Shown here piece by piece: positions 20,867 through 34,347 of a stretch of DNA of 64,000 nucleotides. The notes beneath the pieces were generated by a model. The model did not search any database and had not been told where the DNA came from. It saw only the letters and a list, made by a program, of their open reading frames with translations. This DNA is from Schistocerca nitens. Lineage: Eukaryota > Arthropoda > Insecta > Orthoptera > Acrididae. The DNA lies in the NCBI RefSeq assembly GCF_023898315.1, contig NC_064616.1:294724934-294788933 (forward strand), written 5' to 3'. The position numbers were made by a program, and so were the translations under genes. How positions within the stretch are numbered: position 1 is the first letter of the stretch; every line of letters starts with the position of its first letter.

Positions 20867-23324
20867 TCTATCAGTTGTAAATGTACAAAAAATACTCTGA
20901 AAATATCCCTCAACTTTTCCCCTTACGTTTATGCCATCTAGTACGGGTTCTGCTTTTTAGGATTTGGCAATCTTTATATTAGTATTCTACATTGTGGCCG
21001 ATGCCCTTCCCCAGGTCACGGTCATTAAGGTAAACTATAGGCTGGAAGTTGTGCGCGGCTTCTCTACGTGAGTCTCGTCAACTTTGCTGTGTATTACCGT
21101 ATTGTAACTGTTAATGGATTGTAATAGCCGAGGCAGAATTTGGGAACCAGCCCAGCCTTTACCTAAACAAGAATGAGAAACCGCATAAATAACCACATCC
21201 AGGTTGGTTGATGTACCAGCCCACAGCCATTAATCGATTGGGGGTAGCTCATCTCTCTATCAGGCTACCGCGCTGCACATTACGTTGTATGAACGTGTCA
21301 GAAGATATCTCTCAACAGCCTCCGAAAATTAGTTGGTGGCATTCGTGTTCACTCCGTGTCCAAGGCGAGTCGTAAATGATGAAAAACATTCGTGCGTAGT
21401 GTTAAACATTAAGTTACAAACTCAGTTATTTTGCCCATGTTCCTGTGTAAATATATGGCAAAGCATCTGTTTCATAAAATGAAAAAATGTGGAGAAAACT
21501 TTCGTAGGTTTCTGTGCGTCTCCATAAAGCTGGAGGAAAGAGTGACAAAACTGCAAAACTTGCAGACGTAGTAAACAACAATCTCCATGAAGACGGCGGC
21601 GGCTATATTTCTCGTTTAGAGCTCAAGCATGTACCGCGAGATTTTACACTTTGTCACCGTTGACAACATTTAGTTCTCAAGTTCTTATAAGATTGCGCGT
21701 AGCGCCACGGTACGACGTTTTTTTTTTTATTTTTCCGCGTGGCTTCCCAGGGATGCCTGATACAAATAAAAACTTCAGTGTGTTATGCTGTACATAAGTG
21801 GGAGAAAAACATATCCAGGATATTTAGGTTCTTCAGTGTTTTGTCACATCATTAATTTTTTCTTTATTTAGTGAACAAATCAAGGAGTAAAACTAACTGT
21901 AATTGATATGTCCATAGCAACAGGCGGCCCTGGAGATATATTCCCAGATTATGACGCACCCTTTGTAGTAGATACGGGAAAATACGTATTCTTTTCGTCT
22001 TTATGATTTTGGCGGTAACCACGGTATACAGACCATATACTGCTTTGGGTGCATACGGTTTTAAAATTCTAATAACGATTTGCTGCGGCTGTCGATCTCA
22101 TCTGTTCTGTGTCGTATATATTTCTAGTTTATTAGTAGGATCTTGTAGCCTCGTTTTGATGCACTGACGAGCATATTTCTATGCTTAAAAGTTCATGTGC
22201 CACGAATACAAACGTAAACGTGTTTGTTTTTCCCCTGTTCCTCGATCGTGTCTTGTAAAACGAAGAAAATAAGTGCAACAAAAAAAGATGGCTCAGCGGT
22301 AAGAAACTGGACTGTTCACATTCTGCAGCGTTTTAAATCCTTGAACAAGAATACAGATTTATGTTGTTACATGTTTCCTTAAACTGCTAAGGAAAACAGG
22401 CGTGGTTTCTCCGAGAGGGACACAGACGATTTCCTTCCCTAGTCCGAGGTTGTGCCCAGTCTCTAAAAACTTAGTCCTCGATGGGACTCTAAACATTACT
22501 CTTCCTTTTTAGGTATGTCTATTACTTAAAGCTTTTTATTTAGTCGTACAGGCAGACCTAAAAACAAGAACAAAATTGGAGTAGCGTTTAGGACCAAAGA
22601 ACCGACAGCGGAAATGTAAACCACAGTAAACAGCATCCTTCGCTTTTTAACAATGTAATAGCAGCCGTGTTTGCAGAATAATTAAAAAAAATTGGATTCC
22701 GCGCAATTAATCAAACAAAAAAAATGTTATTTCTCAAACATATTTACACACATTTGTGCTATAGTTAGTGGCTCAAGTTTTATTGAAACCTAAAAATATA
22801 TTTCTTTACGGAAAAAAATACTCCTGAAAATATTTTTCTTTTATTGTAATCTCTATCGTAGTCTCTCGCGAGTAGGGCTTTGTAGCATCTTCATTCAGTG
22901 GTCAAATAGTTTGGCACTTGCCACAGTTTTTGTGAAAGTGGTTGGTGAGTTAGCAAGATGAGTTTTTCTTTAGCCTTAATATTTCGCGACAGTATTTTGT
23001 AATTGCTTATAGTTTGTCTTGTTCTCGATGTCCTCATATGCATGTTACTCTTACTTGCAGAGAGAGGCACAAAACAGGGTACATGTTGTTTGAATAAATA
23101 GCACACACAAGTTAAACCATTGAACTTCGTGTTTTTAATGTTTATTTTCCTATCGTGTGCTTTGATCACAGCTGACGTTATACTGTTCCCTGTTTGTCAC
23201 CCTATGAGAGATGTTATGATCGTATGGCATCAGGCCGGGAGTTCCGATCTGAGTTTGTTCGATAGCCTAGTGGAAGTATTTTTGACGCTAGTTAGAGGGA
23301 GAGGGAAAGGGGGGGAGGGGAGAG
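20867..23324. other. Anonymous AT-rich stretch
   Basis: No gene, tRNA-like sequence or transposon end is recognised in about 2.4 kb. Confidence 0.45.
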
Positions 23325-23336
23325 GGAGGAAGTATC

Positions 23337-23536
23337 AAAATGGTTCAAATGGCTCTGAGCACTATGGGACTCAACTGCTGCGGTTATTAGTCCCCTAGAA
23401 CTTAGAACTAGTTAAACCTAACTAACCTAAGGACATCACAAACATCCATGCCCGAGGCAGGATTCGAACCTGCGACCGTAGCGGTCTTGCGGTTCCAGAC
23501 TGCAGCGCCTTTAACCGCACGGCCACTTCGGCCGGC
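23337..23536 (-). repeat. tRNA-derived SINE-A (antisense)
   Basis: The minus strand starts GCCGGCCGAAGTGGCCGTGC and carries the tRNA-like B box GGTTCGAATCC, then the shared tail, ending AGAGCCATTTGAACCATTTT. Exact 12-bp target duplications GGAGGAAGTATC lie at 23325-23336 and 23537-23548. Confidence 0.92.
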
Positions 23537-24129
23537 GGAGGAAGTATCCTACTGTCAAAGTAGCGTAGTGGTAAAATGCATATTTTCGAAATGAGGAATT
23601 TTGCCCGAAACGTAAGTCATTACATACTGTCAGTACATAAATCCGTACAGATTTATTATTGTCTCCACTATTTTTTAGGGTTATAGACGTCTTCCTGTAA
23701 GCTCCCACACGTATTCCTAATCCTTCACTGAAATGTATGACGGGACGTCACAATCAAATCAAGTTAAGGGCTGCTACGCGTTTCTACACTAAATATCAGA
23801 CTCGGTGGTAGCGTAACGTTCATTTGCTAAACGCTTGCAGAGGGTGCTGGCAACTAGGAAGTCTTTACTCAGGCGCCAGAGTGAGTGTAAAAGCTGGAGA
23901 AACGTCCGGGTTGCCGGGTTATCCGCAGCGACAAACTCTTGACCCGTGCGTGACATCACCAGTCGTAGCCACAGCTGTGAACAGAGGTCGGCCGATGTTG
24001 TCAGCAGAGTCCAGTTGTTGACCGCTTCCTTAAAAGTAATTCAGGGCGCTAATAGAATAAACGCACCGACGCTGGACAACGAGACACAAGACGTCAGAGT
24101 TCGCTAATGGCCCACAGCTAGGACAAAAA

Positions 24130-25295
24130 GTGGTCGTTAAGCTATTGCAGAGAATATTGTTCGTATCTCGAACGGAATGACCTCGTCCATGCCAAGCAGT
24201 ATGGATTCCAAGAACATCGATTATGAATTTCTGAAAGCCATGGCCCAGTCAAATAGGCGCAGTATTTTTCGACTTAAAGCATTTGACATGGTACCTTACA
24301 TACTTAATATCGAAAATACGACCGTATTGCGTATCAGGCGAAAATCGTGACTGAATTGAAAATTTCATGATAGAGGGGACGCAGCGTTTTATTTTGGATC
24401 GACGTCATCGACAGATTTACTAGTTCCTTTATGTATAACCCCAGGGAAATATGTTGACCCTTGTTGTTGTGACTTTGCAGGCAGTATTAATATAATCGTC
24501 CAGACTTTTCGCAGATTATGTGGTTATCTGTAATGGAGTACTGTCTGGAAAAAACTGCACAAATATTGGCAGATCTCGAAAAGATTCCAGTGCAGTGCAG
24601 AGATTGACAAATTTCTCTAAATGTTGAGAAATGTAAAATTATGCAGTTCACAAAGCGAAAAAAACCTAGTATCCCATGACTAAAATACTGAGTCATAACT
24701 GGAATCTGTCAAGTCAAATACGGAATGTAACAATGTGTAGGGATATGAAATTGATCACATTGGCTCAGTCGTAAGTAAAGGAGGTAACATTTGTAGAGCA
24801 CTAGGAAAATGCAGTAATCTATGAAGGCGTCTGTACGAAACACTCTTGTGACCTATCCTCGACTGCTGTTAAAGTGTGTGTAACGAACAACAAATGAGAC
24901 TAACAAGGGATATTGAACGTATACAGAGAAGGCAACACCCATGTCACAGGCTTGACTCGTTGTCAGTTCAGTTTTTTCAGCTTCTATTTGACTTTCCAGG
25001 TGTTTTAAGATACACGCAAACTATCCCGCGAAAGCTTGCTTACAAAGTGTCAAGAACCAACTTTAAATGATATTTTCAGAAATAAATAACCTCCTACGTG
25101 TCGCTTCCATGTGACAAGATTAGACTAATTACAGCAAATACACAAGCATTTTAAGCTGTTATTCTTCCCGCACGCAATATGTTACTGGAACGGGAAGATG
25201 CCCTAATAACTGGTAGACCTATATTGGAATTACCCTCTGCCATGCACTGAACTGTGTTGCGCAGTTTGTCGATGTATATGCAGAGGGATACTTAG
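24130..25295 (+). mobile_element. CR1/L2-like LINE, old copy a (3' half)
   Basis: A heavily decayed RT region is recognisable from FRLKAFDMVPY (24268-24300; palm motif A, normally LDLKKAFD) and later fragments. The 3' end near 25215-25290 (ACCCTCTGCCATGCACT ... GATGTATATGCAGAGG) matches the ends of better copies (36480-36570, 60133-60180). No open frame longer than about 70 codons remains. It is among the oldest copies of the family here. Confidence 0.65.
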
Positions 25296-26354
25296 ATAAA
25301 AAAAATTACCGAGAGAAACGCATTTATGTATTGTGCCATGTTAATCGCAAGTAAGAAAAGTTAACGCAAGTTTATTATATTTATCAGGATATCACTAGAA
25401 AATTACAGTGAAGATGAAATTTGCCTTCCAGTAATTGTTTGGCAGAACAGAATTCTGACTCTTTATTTGAAGCATTCTTCTTTTTTGAGGGAACTGGGCG
25501 ATATCCATCCTTCCAAGAGTTTTTGAAGCAAATAACTTTCATTGACTTGACACTTAATCATTTATGAAACCACAGCATTTCCTTAGTTACCAGCACTGAA
25601 GCTACTAGTTCTACTCACCTCCGGCATCGTATCCCTGGGCTTCTTAGTTAACTCCATCCTATGAAGATGAAGATGTTGGAATCAGAAGACTTGTCACACG
25701 GAGGCTTCCGCATAGGCAGCTCGTGCGCATTTTCGGGTGTTTCTTCAACCTTAATTTGCAACTTAGTCATCAATTTTTAATTTCCAATTATTTGACTTTT
25801 TCGTAATATTCAAATACATATTAAAGTCTTCATAAGTATCCAACTACACAAAAATTTTGACTTAAAACTTGAAATAACCAAATTTGTAAAGCACTGTTGT
25901 GTTTCCAGTATATCTCCAGAATTACTGTACATTTGAAATGCCAAATCCCACTCTTCCCCCCCGCCCCCCATATTCGATAGTAATTGCCCATAGTTACTGA
26001 ACAGAGGGGTTTCACTTCTTAGAAGTACATGAATCTGTTAAGTATATGACGGGGAAATACGCACTCCAGGACACTGTCCGTTTATTTTCTGAGGTATATA
26101 TCTCATTGTCAGTTACGAGAAGCAATGCGTAACTCAAATGGACAAAACTGGACATTTTATAATTTGATGCTTGAGTAAAAAAGTGGACGCAGTCTGACTG
26201 AATAGACGTCTCCACTCATAATGAACGACAACACTCTAACTGCTGTGTACTTCACTTTCATCTGTCCAAGATCCAAGGGTAAATTTCATTTAAAACTCGT
26301 AGAAACGGACTTACTCTCAGTGCAAACATATATCTTCGATTTATGCCCACGTAT
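25296..26354. other. Anonymous AT-rich stretch
   Basis: No recognisable feature. Confidence 0.45.
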
Positions 26355-26880
26355 TCAGAACGGATGGGTACTGAATAACTGAGCAGACACTCTGATTAGC
26401 CAAAACAATATGACCACTGCCCACCATGAGAGTGAATACCACGTGGTGGCTTTGCAGGCACGTGATGCGGCAAGGAAGGTATATAAATGGAGCAGAGAAG
26501 AACGGGAATAACTCTAGTGACGACGATGGCCGCAAATTGAGAAATCCTCTCGCATAAGGCTGATCGTTATAGCCCGGCGGCTGGGAAACATCATCTCGAA
26601 ACGGCGAAGATGGTCGGTTGTTGGCGTGATAGTCGTGAGCATCTGTGGAAAGTGATTGAAGGACGGTTAAGCCACGAATAGGCGAAAAAGTGCTGAACGT
26701 CCACATCACTGAAAGTGGCGGTCGGAAGCTTGCCCTCTCTGAAATTCAGGCTTTGTGGCGGTCTGTGGCAGATCTTACAATAAAGTACAATGCTGGTACA
26801 GGCACAAGTATATCGGAGCACAGCGTTCAGCACACATTTCTGAACATAAAGGTTCGCAGCAGACGGCCACTACCTGTTGC
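26355..26880 (+). mobile_element. Tc1-7 5' part
   Basis: Sequence from about 26540 to 26700 (CATCTCGAAACGGCGAAGATGG, GTCGTGAGCATCTGTGGAAA) matches 42755-42840, part of another Tc1-7 copy. The upstream segment (GAGCAGACACTCTGATTAGCC) resembles the 5' end of that family as I recall it. Only the 5' region and N-terminal coding remnant are present, full of stops. The element is cut on the right by the SINE-D dimer. Confidence 0.6.
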
Positions 26881-27395
26881 CATGAAACTTCCTGGCAGAT
26901 TAAAACTGTGTGCCGCACCGAGAGACTCGAACTCGGGAACTATGCCTTTCGCGGGCAAGTGCTCTATCATCTGAGCTACCCAAGCACGACTCATACCCCG
27001 TCCTCACAGCTTTACTTCTACCAGGAAGTTTCATATCAGCGCACACTCCGCTGCAGAGTGAATATCTCATTCTGGAAACATCCCCCAGGCTGTGGATAAG
27101 CCATGTCTCCGCAAAATCCTTTCTTTCAGGACTGCTAGTTCTGCAAGGTTTGAAGGAGAGCTTCTGTAAAGTTTGGAAGGTAGGAGATGAGGTACTGGTA
27201 GAAGTAAAGCTGTGAGGACGGGGCCTGAGTCGTGCTTGGGTAGCTCAGATGGTAGAGCACTTGCCCGCGAAAGGCAAAGGTCCCGAGTTCGAGTCTCGGT
27301 CCGGCACACAGTTTTAACCTGCCAGGAAGTTTCATATCAGCGCACACTCCGCTGCAGAGTGAATATCTCATTCTGGAAACCTGTTCCCATGTACA
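26881..27395. repeat. SINE-D dimer, inverted then direct parts
   Basis: A partial SINE-D in minus orientation (26881-27028) abuts a full one in plus orientation (27029-27395). The second unit is bracketed by two identical direct repeats of about 57 bp that start CCAGGAAGTTTCATATCAGC (27025-27082 and 27325-27382). The tRNA-like core of the plus copy is at about 27237-27307 (GTAGCTCAGATGGTAGAGCA, B box GAGTTCGAGTCTC). The arrangement suggests insertion of one copy into or beside another, followed by recombination between shared ends. Confidence 0.75.
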
Positions 27396-28107
27396 TCCAA
27401 AGACATAACCACTTACTACTGCAGAGGGCACACCACAATTGAAATTTCTTGCACTACAGAAAAATGAGAGAATCCGAACTGAATTCCCGTGCGCGGGTGT
27501 GTATTTCTGGTCGCGTCATGCTGGGTTTTTAGGCGAGTGTTATCGTCGAGCGAGCGTGCAGGGTCTAAGTGGGCACAGACCGCAAATTCGATTGTGAAGC
27601 CAAACAGCTAACGGGACCGTGGTATTTAGTAAACGACACAGACTCCACGAGGTTTTCATTGAAGCCAATGAAATATATTTCATTCCGGGGAAATTAGTGT
27701 GATGTTTTCGTACGACTTTTTCGCCCCTTACAGTCTTTTAAGTGTATTCTTGTTTCGTTATGTGAGGATTGTAGGTGCAAATGGTTACACGCCAGTTCTA
27801 ATCTGTGTAAGAACTGTAAGTGGCGTAAATGTTCGTCATTGTCGGATCTCTGTATCTCTCTGGAAGTGGTTGGATTTCAGAGTTTTAATGACTGTCGCAA
27901 ATTTAACACTTCGTCAAGGATCAAAGCGAAGCGGTCGACCATTAATGAGACTGATTTAACATATTTAGAATTGCAGATATTTAATCTAGGTCCGCCAGTA
28001 AACGTTTCCGATGATCTGTGCAGCAGTACGTCGCGTACGTTGTCTTGCGCGCCGCTTATCGCCAAGTGTGTGCGACTTTGGGGGGGGGGGGGGGGGGGGC
28101 GGCGCGC

Positions 28108-28186
<79 letters not shown>

Positions 28187-30410
28187 GTTTGGACGAGGGA
28201 CATTTTTATTCCACATAACTTGTCTTAGGCGTTTAGGTAGCTGCCACTGGCTTTCATAGAAGAAGAAAACAGGCAGCTGTTAGCTAATAGTATCATATGT
28301 GTTGGCAACACTTCTATACAGATTCGAACTGTCATTCCTTCCTTTGGTCAACCTCAAATCTGCGAGTGTTGAATACGATAAGGTGCGTAAAAACAATTTC
28401 CAGTAAGGCACGTATCGCTCCTCCTACACTTCTCCCCATTCTCCAGTCCGCTCTTTTTTCGCATGTTTAGGAACTAGATATTTCAACAAGTGTGATTAAA
28501 TTTTGGGTCAAAAACATAAAGTTGATTCCTATTCCTCTACGTTTTAGCAAGTGAGTACTTTTGAGGACACAACTCCGACACAAACAATGTAGACCCAAGC
28601 TAGAAGTGAGCACGTCCGTTGTTCTAACATAGTACATGTGCTCCCTCCCTCCCTCCCTCGAGTATTGGTAACGTCCAAATTCATTCAAAGTGTTTCTGAA
28701 AGCATACATAAAACTACATTTTTGAGAAGAGTTATTTAGTTATCCATTCGCAAGTTTTTGGCCGAGGAACCCTGTTGTAATATATGAAAGAAAGTATACT
28801 AATTAAATTGCAATTCAACACACGAAGATAACTGCAAACAAGGAAGAAGCTTTGATAAAGGGTAAAGAAAATACTTACTTTTGCATCATTCGTTTTCGTA
28901 AAATTCAGAAGCGTTACATTGATTTAGTAAAGTGAAGGCGCAGTCAGATTAGTTGGATCTTGATTCGTAAAGGAAGCACTTTAATCTCAACAGTTCCAAG
29001 TGTGTCTGTTAAAGGAAAACAACAGCAGTACAAACCTGTGATGAGAGGTTTAAAACAGGAATATTTTTTACAAGGTTTTTATAAACTGGTGTTCATTCTT
29101 CGCGAAAACAGATACTGAGACAATTTGAAATCACTGTGCTCCTTTGTTGAACACTAGAGCAAGAAATTGACTGTAGCATAGAAAAATGGAATTGCTAAAG
29201 ATTTTATTAAAATTATATTAGTATTCTCATCCAGTGGAGTTATCAGTGACTATGCGCCCTAGAGTTTCTCTCCTGCACTGGTCGCATCTCGTTAATGTCT
29301 TGAAATTATACACGCCAATCGCTTAATGACAGTATTGTTTGAAGATTCGTCAATGTAGATTGTCACCGGACCCTCCCTCGCTGAGTTGCGCGGTGTTGAC
29401 CATCAGACTGTTCGTCTTTAATTAGGCTCGATACTTAGCGAAATTTTGAGAGCGTAAGGCGATTACGGCTGAGTTCTCTCAAAATTAGAGGGGCTTAAGA
29501 TTGTTAAGTACTTCTCGACTTGCTTCTACATTAATCTCTGATGATTAAAAATCTGGACTGTGATTAACAGCATCGCTCGTGCTAACATTAAACTTAGGTG
29601 TAACAAATGGATTATACTTCTGTCTTCGCAGGCAGACTTCGACATATCCCATGACAGGAAAATAAAGCATTAAGATTTGTGGGTATTCGTGTTAAATGTT
29701 TTGTGTTGCAATTTTTGTTTGATGTCATACCTCGAATCATGTTGCAAAATAAATAATTTTGCTGGCTGGTAGTCGTCTCTGATAAATCAGTCTGTTAAAT
29801 TTTATAAATAGCCATGTTGAAAAGATTTACGCTCATACAGAGGCATTTTTCCCTCCTCTCGCTCCTTTTTCGATTGATAGAGGAAAGAAAATGACTAGCA
29901 CTCGTACGAAGTTACTTCTTTCCATGTGCTGAGCAGCTGCTTGCGGACTTTTTATGAAGATGTGAACAGTGATCGTTGAGCAAATGCACCACAGTGATAG
30001 TGGAAGACATGCGAAACATAGGAACTGAAACTGTTCCAAACGTTTCTCTAGACTCGCCACAAGGTTGGGAAACTTAGTACGAATCTGATGTTGAGAGATG
30101 GACGCCGTATGACGAAACTTGAATGTTGAAACGCGTCGTATGAATAAAAAATTGACTTCATCGGAAGGTAAAAATATCGATTATTAAAGTAGTGTGGAGA
30201 TTACTGCTGGCATAATCTCTGTCGATTGCCGTCTGGAAAAATTATCAGAAGGTCAAAACGAAATACAAAATAATTTACACATGATACCTGTATTGTGCGA
30301 AAAGATGTAGGTAATGACCTTAAACGACAAAAAGTGAGGTATTCCACATGAGTTCCAAAACGTTCCGCTAAATTTCGATTACACAAAAATACAAATTTAA
30401 AGGTTTTCGA
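27396..30410. other. Anonymous stretch with microsatellites
   Basis: There is no gene that I can support. Open frames over 28010-28200 are artefacts of simple repeats. A CCCT-type short run lies at about 28640-28660. Confidence 0.45.
28080..28183. repeat. Compound microsatellite G(20)-(GT)n-(GA)n
   Basis: Three tracts lie together: 20 G at 28080-28099, about 15 GT units at 28110-28138 and about 22 GA units to 28183. The G-run may form quadruplex and the GA tract triplex DNA. Such compound tracts are also assembly-error hot spots. Confidence 0.95.
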
Positions 30411-30419
30411 TTAAAATAA

Positions 30420-30930
30420 ATGCCCACGGATTACAATTACGAACCACTCAATTTGGAACAAAGGCATACAAAATGTTGGGGAGAATGCGAACCAAAGACA
30501 GTTTTATCGGCAGAACACCTAGAAGGTGAAACAAATCTCTTAGAGAGACTGCCTACAGTAGGCTTGCCCGTCCTCTTGCTTCGTCGTATGGGATCATTAG
30601 CAGGTAGTGTTGACACCGAAAAAGTTGTATTATTGCGAAATAAAGGAGACATATTTCATTTCGGCAAGCTCTTTCCACAAAATTTTAGTCACCAGCTTTC
30701 TGCTCAGACTCCGAAAATATATTGCTGATTCCCACCGACATACGGATTACTAATCATCGTAACAAAATAAGATAAATGAGAGATCGCACGGTAAGAGTTA
30801 GGTATTCACTTTTCCCACTCACTATTCGAGAATGGGACGGCCGGGAAATAGTCTGAAAGTGGTTCTATGAACCCTGTGTCAAACATCTACGTGTGAATTG
30901 CAGAACAGTCATGTAGATGTAGACCGATGT
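30420..30930 (+). mobile_element. CR1/L2-like LINE, old copy b (3' end)
   Basis: The 3' end is recognisable: ACTATTCGAGAATGGGACGG near 30820 (coding form REWDG, like the C-terminus REWNG of copy c), then GTAGATGTAGAC at 30913-30924, the family's GATGTA-type terminus. Upstream fragments to 30430 are aligned only loosely. It is decayed and has no intact domain. Confidence 0.6.
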
Positions 30931-33900
30931 TGAATGTACTGTTCTATTTCTAGAAGTCCGTGCGGATACCTGCATTAATAATTGCTCCGTGGTTAAGAGT
31001 AAAAGAACATTGCGGATATTACGACTTCCGTCTATTTGCAATACAAGCGATCGATAATAGTAACTGCCATTGTTATTATTACACATTGCTGACAGAGTCA
31101 GCATCTTAGCTCGAATGAGTCGAGTACAGCAGACGTCTGCAAGTGCTAAAGACGGCGAAATGCGCTTGTTATCTTTACCATGAACATCCTGCTTACAAAA
31201 TTGTAAAGGCTTTCGTGGCCACTTGTTGACAAACTGCCTATTGGCTTCTGTCTCGGGTTCTTCGGTCATCTAATGATTTTACTGACGTTTCGCCAGCACG
31301 AGTGGCTGGCATTGTCAAAGCTTCACCCTCCAGTGCCTGTGGTGAACTGGAGCCGAGCTCGCGGCCGCAGACTGTATGTACCTGGCGCGCCAATGTCCGA
31401 GGGCTTCTCCGCGGTCATTTCCGGTGCGGTTCTCCGCTTACTAGCTGCGACGGTCGTTGGCTGCAGTGCGGGAAGCAAAGATCCATTTCCTGCTTCCGCC
31501 GTACCAGCAACCGCCTTACATCCAAGTCATTATTGTGAACAGAGATCACATAATTACCATAAGCTGCCACAAAGCTACCTGAAGGTTGTTCGAAAACATT
31601 CCATCAATTGGAATCTTAGATTTGCGGTGTGACTTTCGTTTATCACCCATAATATAATGTTCGGCACATCGGTGAACCTACCAACGTTTCTCTTAAATGT
31701 AAGAGTATTTTCAAGTACGCAATTCAACGCTTAGTACATGGAAAATTACAGCGCGTTAAATTGGTTTTAACATCATGACGAATTAGAGTGCATTTGATAA
31801 AGGAACTATGGGATTAACATTTGGCAATATGTCAGCCCTATTTTGTATTAATATGTCATGATCGGCATCTAAGTTCTGTGGAATGGAAATTAAGAGAGAG
31901 ACTTCAGCAAATGAACGTGCAAGCGTACCGTCAGAGATCCGGTGCACAGAAAGAGTTAAAGAAAATCCCTTGAAGGTATATAGCAAAAGCAAATCACGGT
32001 ACAGCTTTATTTATGCTAAGACGCTATTCGCACTTCCATTCGTTTTCAGTTGGCAGCAATGCATTTATTTCCTACTCAGTGTAACGTTTTTATCGACTGC
32101 ATTTCGCACTCTGCAGCTGTCATTTTATTTGTAATGTGCAGCTGCGTTTTCCTCCCCTTTATGCATAGCACAAATATTTTGAGGTTCACTGATACATTAC
32201 AGCTCTCGTTATGTTGCTAACCAGTGCGTTTGTTCATATCGCAAATAGAGCTATACAAAGAATGGCTGGGTGAAAAATGCCATCGTGGTTTTCTTGGGCT
32301 ATCTTACCTTGCAGTTTGGTTGTGTCGTATTATGTAACCAATCCACTCGTGTCTTCTTCACTATTATTCTCGTAAATGGCATTTCTTCGCAAACTGTTTG
32401 CAGGACTTCCTGGGTAGTGGTTCTATCTGTTCACTTCATCGTAAACAGGTGTCTAGAGCCTCATACCTCAAATGCTTGCAGAAACTTCATTTTTTCGTAT
32501 TGAAGCCACAAAGTGCTGGACCCAAATGAAGCTGTTAACCATCTTTTTTACCTCATTTCAGTATCTTTATTGCTCTATCAAAGCACTTTCTTTTAGCCAT
32601 GAAATTAATTTGCTTTCTCTAATTCTTTGTTTTATGAGTTCTTGCCGTCATCCGTCAACTTAGCTCTAAATATTCGAATGATCTTGTCTATTTTCTTTTC
32701 ATTAATTGTAATATTTATTACTTTTGATTTCTTCGAGCACACAAGTATGTCTTTTTTGAGTTAGTTTTCTTTTTGTAAACTTTATTTAGTACTGTACTAA
32801 TAACTTCAAAGACAGAGATTACTTTCATCGGGAGCTGTTACAGCGTTTTCAGACGCAAACCTGAAAGTTTGTGTTCTTTCTTCATTTATTGCGTTCGATG
32901 TACAGTATTCCTTGGACTCGTGTGTCACATGTACCTATGACTAACGCCTTAAAAATTCTGGCTTCTTTTTGTGTATTTCTTATCTTCACTATCGCTGTTT
33001 GACCTTTTTCAATTGTTCTTGTCTATGTAGTCTAGTTTAATAATTTTTTGTACTTCTGTTAGTTTCTTCCATTTGACAGTGTCGAGTGCTTCCTGAGGTC
33101 TAAGGAGCTAGGTAACTTTCTCCGTTTACCGTAAAGCAAAATTGTTCTTCAGGTAAATTGTCTTCAGATTTTTTTCTTAGTGCGTCTATGTATTACTCTT
33201 GTTAATATTTTCGAAGTGTTAGGATGCTCAAAGTCCTGATATCTTCACATGTAACTGCTTTGTTGTTCTTTAGTATAATTATAATGATACTTTCCTTAAA
33301 GTCTTCTTAGATATTACCAGTTCTATATATATTATTCATTACAATACGTATGAGATGTTATATTTCTGGGTCTAATGCTTTAAGTATTTCACGTGAGCTT
33401 GAATTGGATGCAGATAAGACTAGGGGATGCAGATAACATTTCTCTCATCCGCGCAGATACGTTAATAGCATTAGCAGTGCCGAAACTGGGACGTCTTGAC
33501 TAGTTAAAACTACACCGTATGATGTGTTTCTCATCTCATTTCATTTCGGAGCAGAGCCAAGTGCATGTTTTAAGGTACCTTTTTAGGTATTTCCCTTGGT
33601 TTTAATCATATACGAGACGACTGCAGGACAGTAAGTCCGCTAAAGTTACTGCATCGTGGCCACCAAGGGAACTGCTGCGTGATTCGCAGAAGTTAAGTTT
33701 CAGAACAACTCTACGTGAGTGCTCCAGCTTAGCAAAAGTAATTAGAGGTGAACGTCGGAGGGCATGCAGTGATGGCGCTCTATCAGGCAACAATCCGAAT
33801 GCGGCCCCTTGGCAGCGAAATATGCTCCAGATATAAGAATATTCAGTTTCGATATACCGTGCCAGCAGAACTGGCGCGCCGTTTCTGTTTCTTTAGCGAC

Positions 33901-34347
33901 GCAGGCATTTTGCTAATTGCGTTCTTATTTCTCATCTTGCAAAAGAGCGCAGACCGCATTATTTCACAAGAAACTGCTTATACAGGGCGTGTCAGAATTT
34001 ATAGCGCAAAATGACCCTGGTAAAGGCAAAGGGTAATGAAGGAAAATATTCCAGTAAACGTTAGTATGCAGACTACCAGTTTACGATAATTACGAATGTA
34101 TCTAAAAGTCTCTACAGATTTCTGTGTGAAGTATTCTCCCAGTCGGTACAAATGTAAACTTGATGGTAATCATCTGATTAGGCTCAAATTTCATTGAGAT
34201 CGAAAGAAATGCACAGCATGACACAAAATACAACCTAGCAAATAGCGGGCACAGTTTTTTTTAAAAAAAACATGTATGTACCGAAAATCGTAGCAGCAGA
34301 GCACACACTTGAGTACATGTTCAGTAATTGGTACAATTTGATTTCAG
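30931..34347. other. Anonymous stretch upstream of the kinase exon
   Basis: Mostly AT-rich with no supported gene. The segment about 31200-31540 is GC-richer, with open frames of 78-119 codons, and contains the phrase GACGTTTCGCCAGCACGAGT. I have seen this type of sequence in interspersed repeats, but I cannot classify it here. If the exon at 34348 is live, this is intron. Confidence 0.4.

Noticed and set aside
27237..27307. A tRNA gene (also 37702-37769, 12356-12440, 39771-39860)
   Set aside because: They lie inside SINEs. SINE-D has G at the invariant U33 position, and all continue into SINE tails.
27839..28259. Several 76-115 codon open frames on both strands
   Set aside because: They are created by the G/GT/GA simple repeats.
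28640..28660. Telomere-like CCCT repeats
   Set aside because: Only about five units of CCCT, not the insect TTAGG telomere repeat.
31273..31632. A 119-codon protein gene
   Set aside because: No domain, no splice or initiation support, and the segment looks repetitive.
33748..34014. Upstream exon of the kinase
   Set aside because: The frame lacks the polo N-terminal motif and splice sites in a matching phase.
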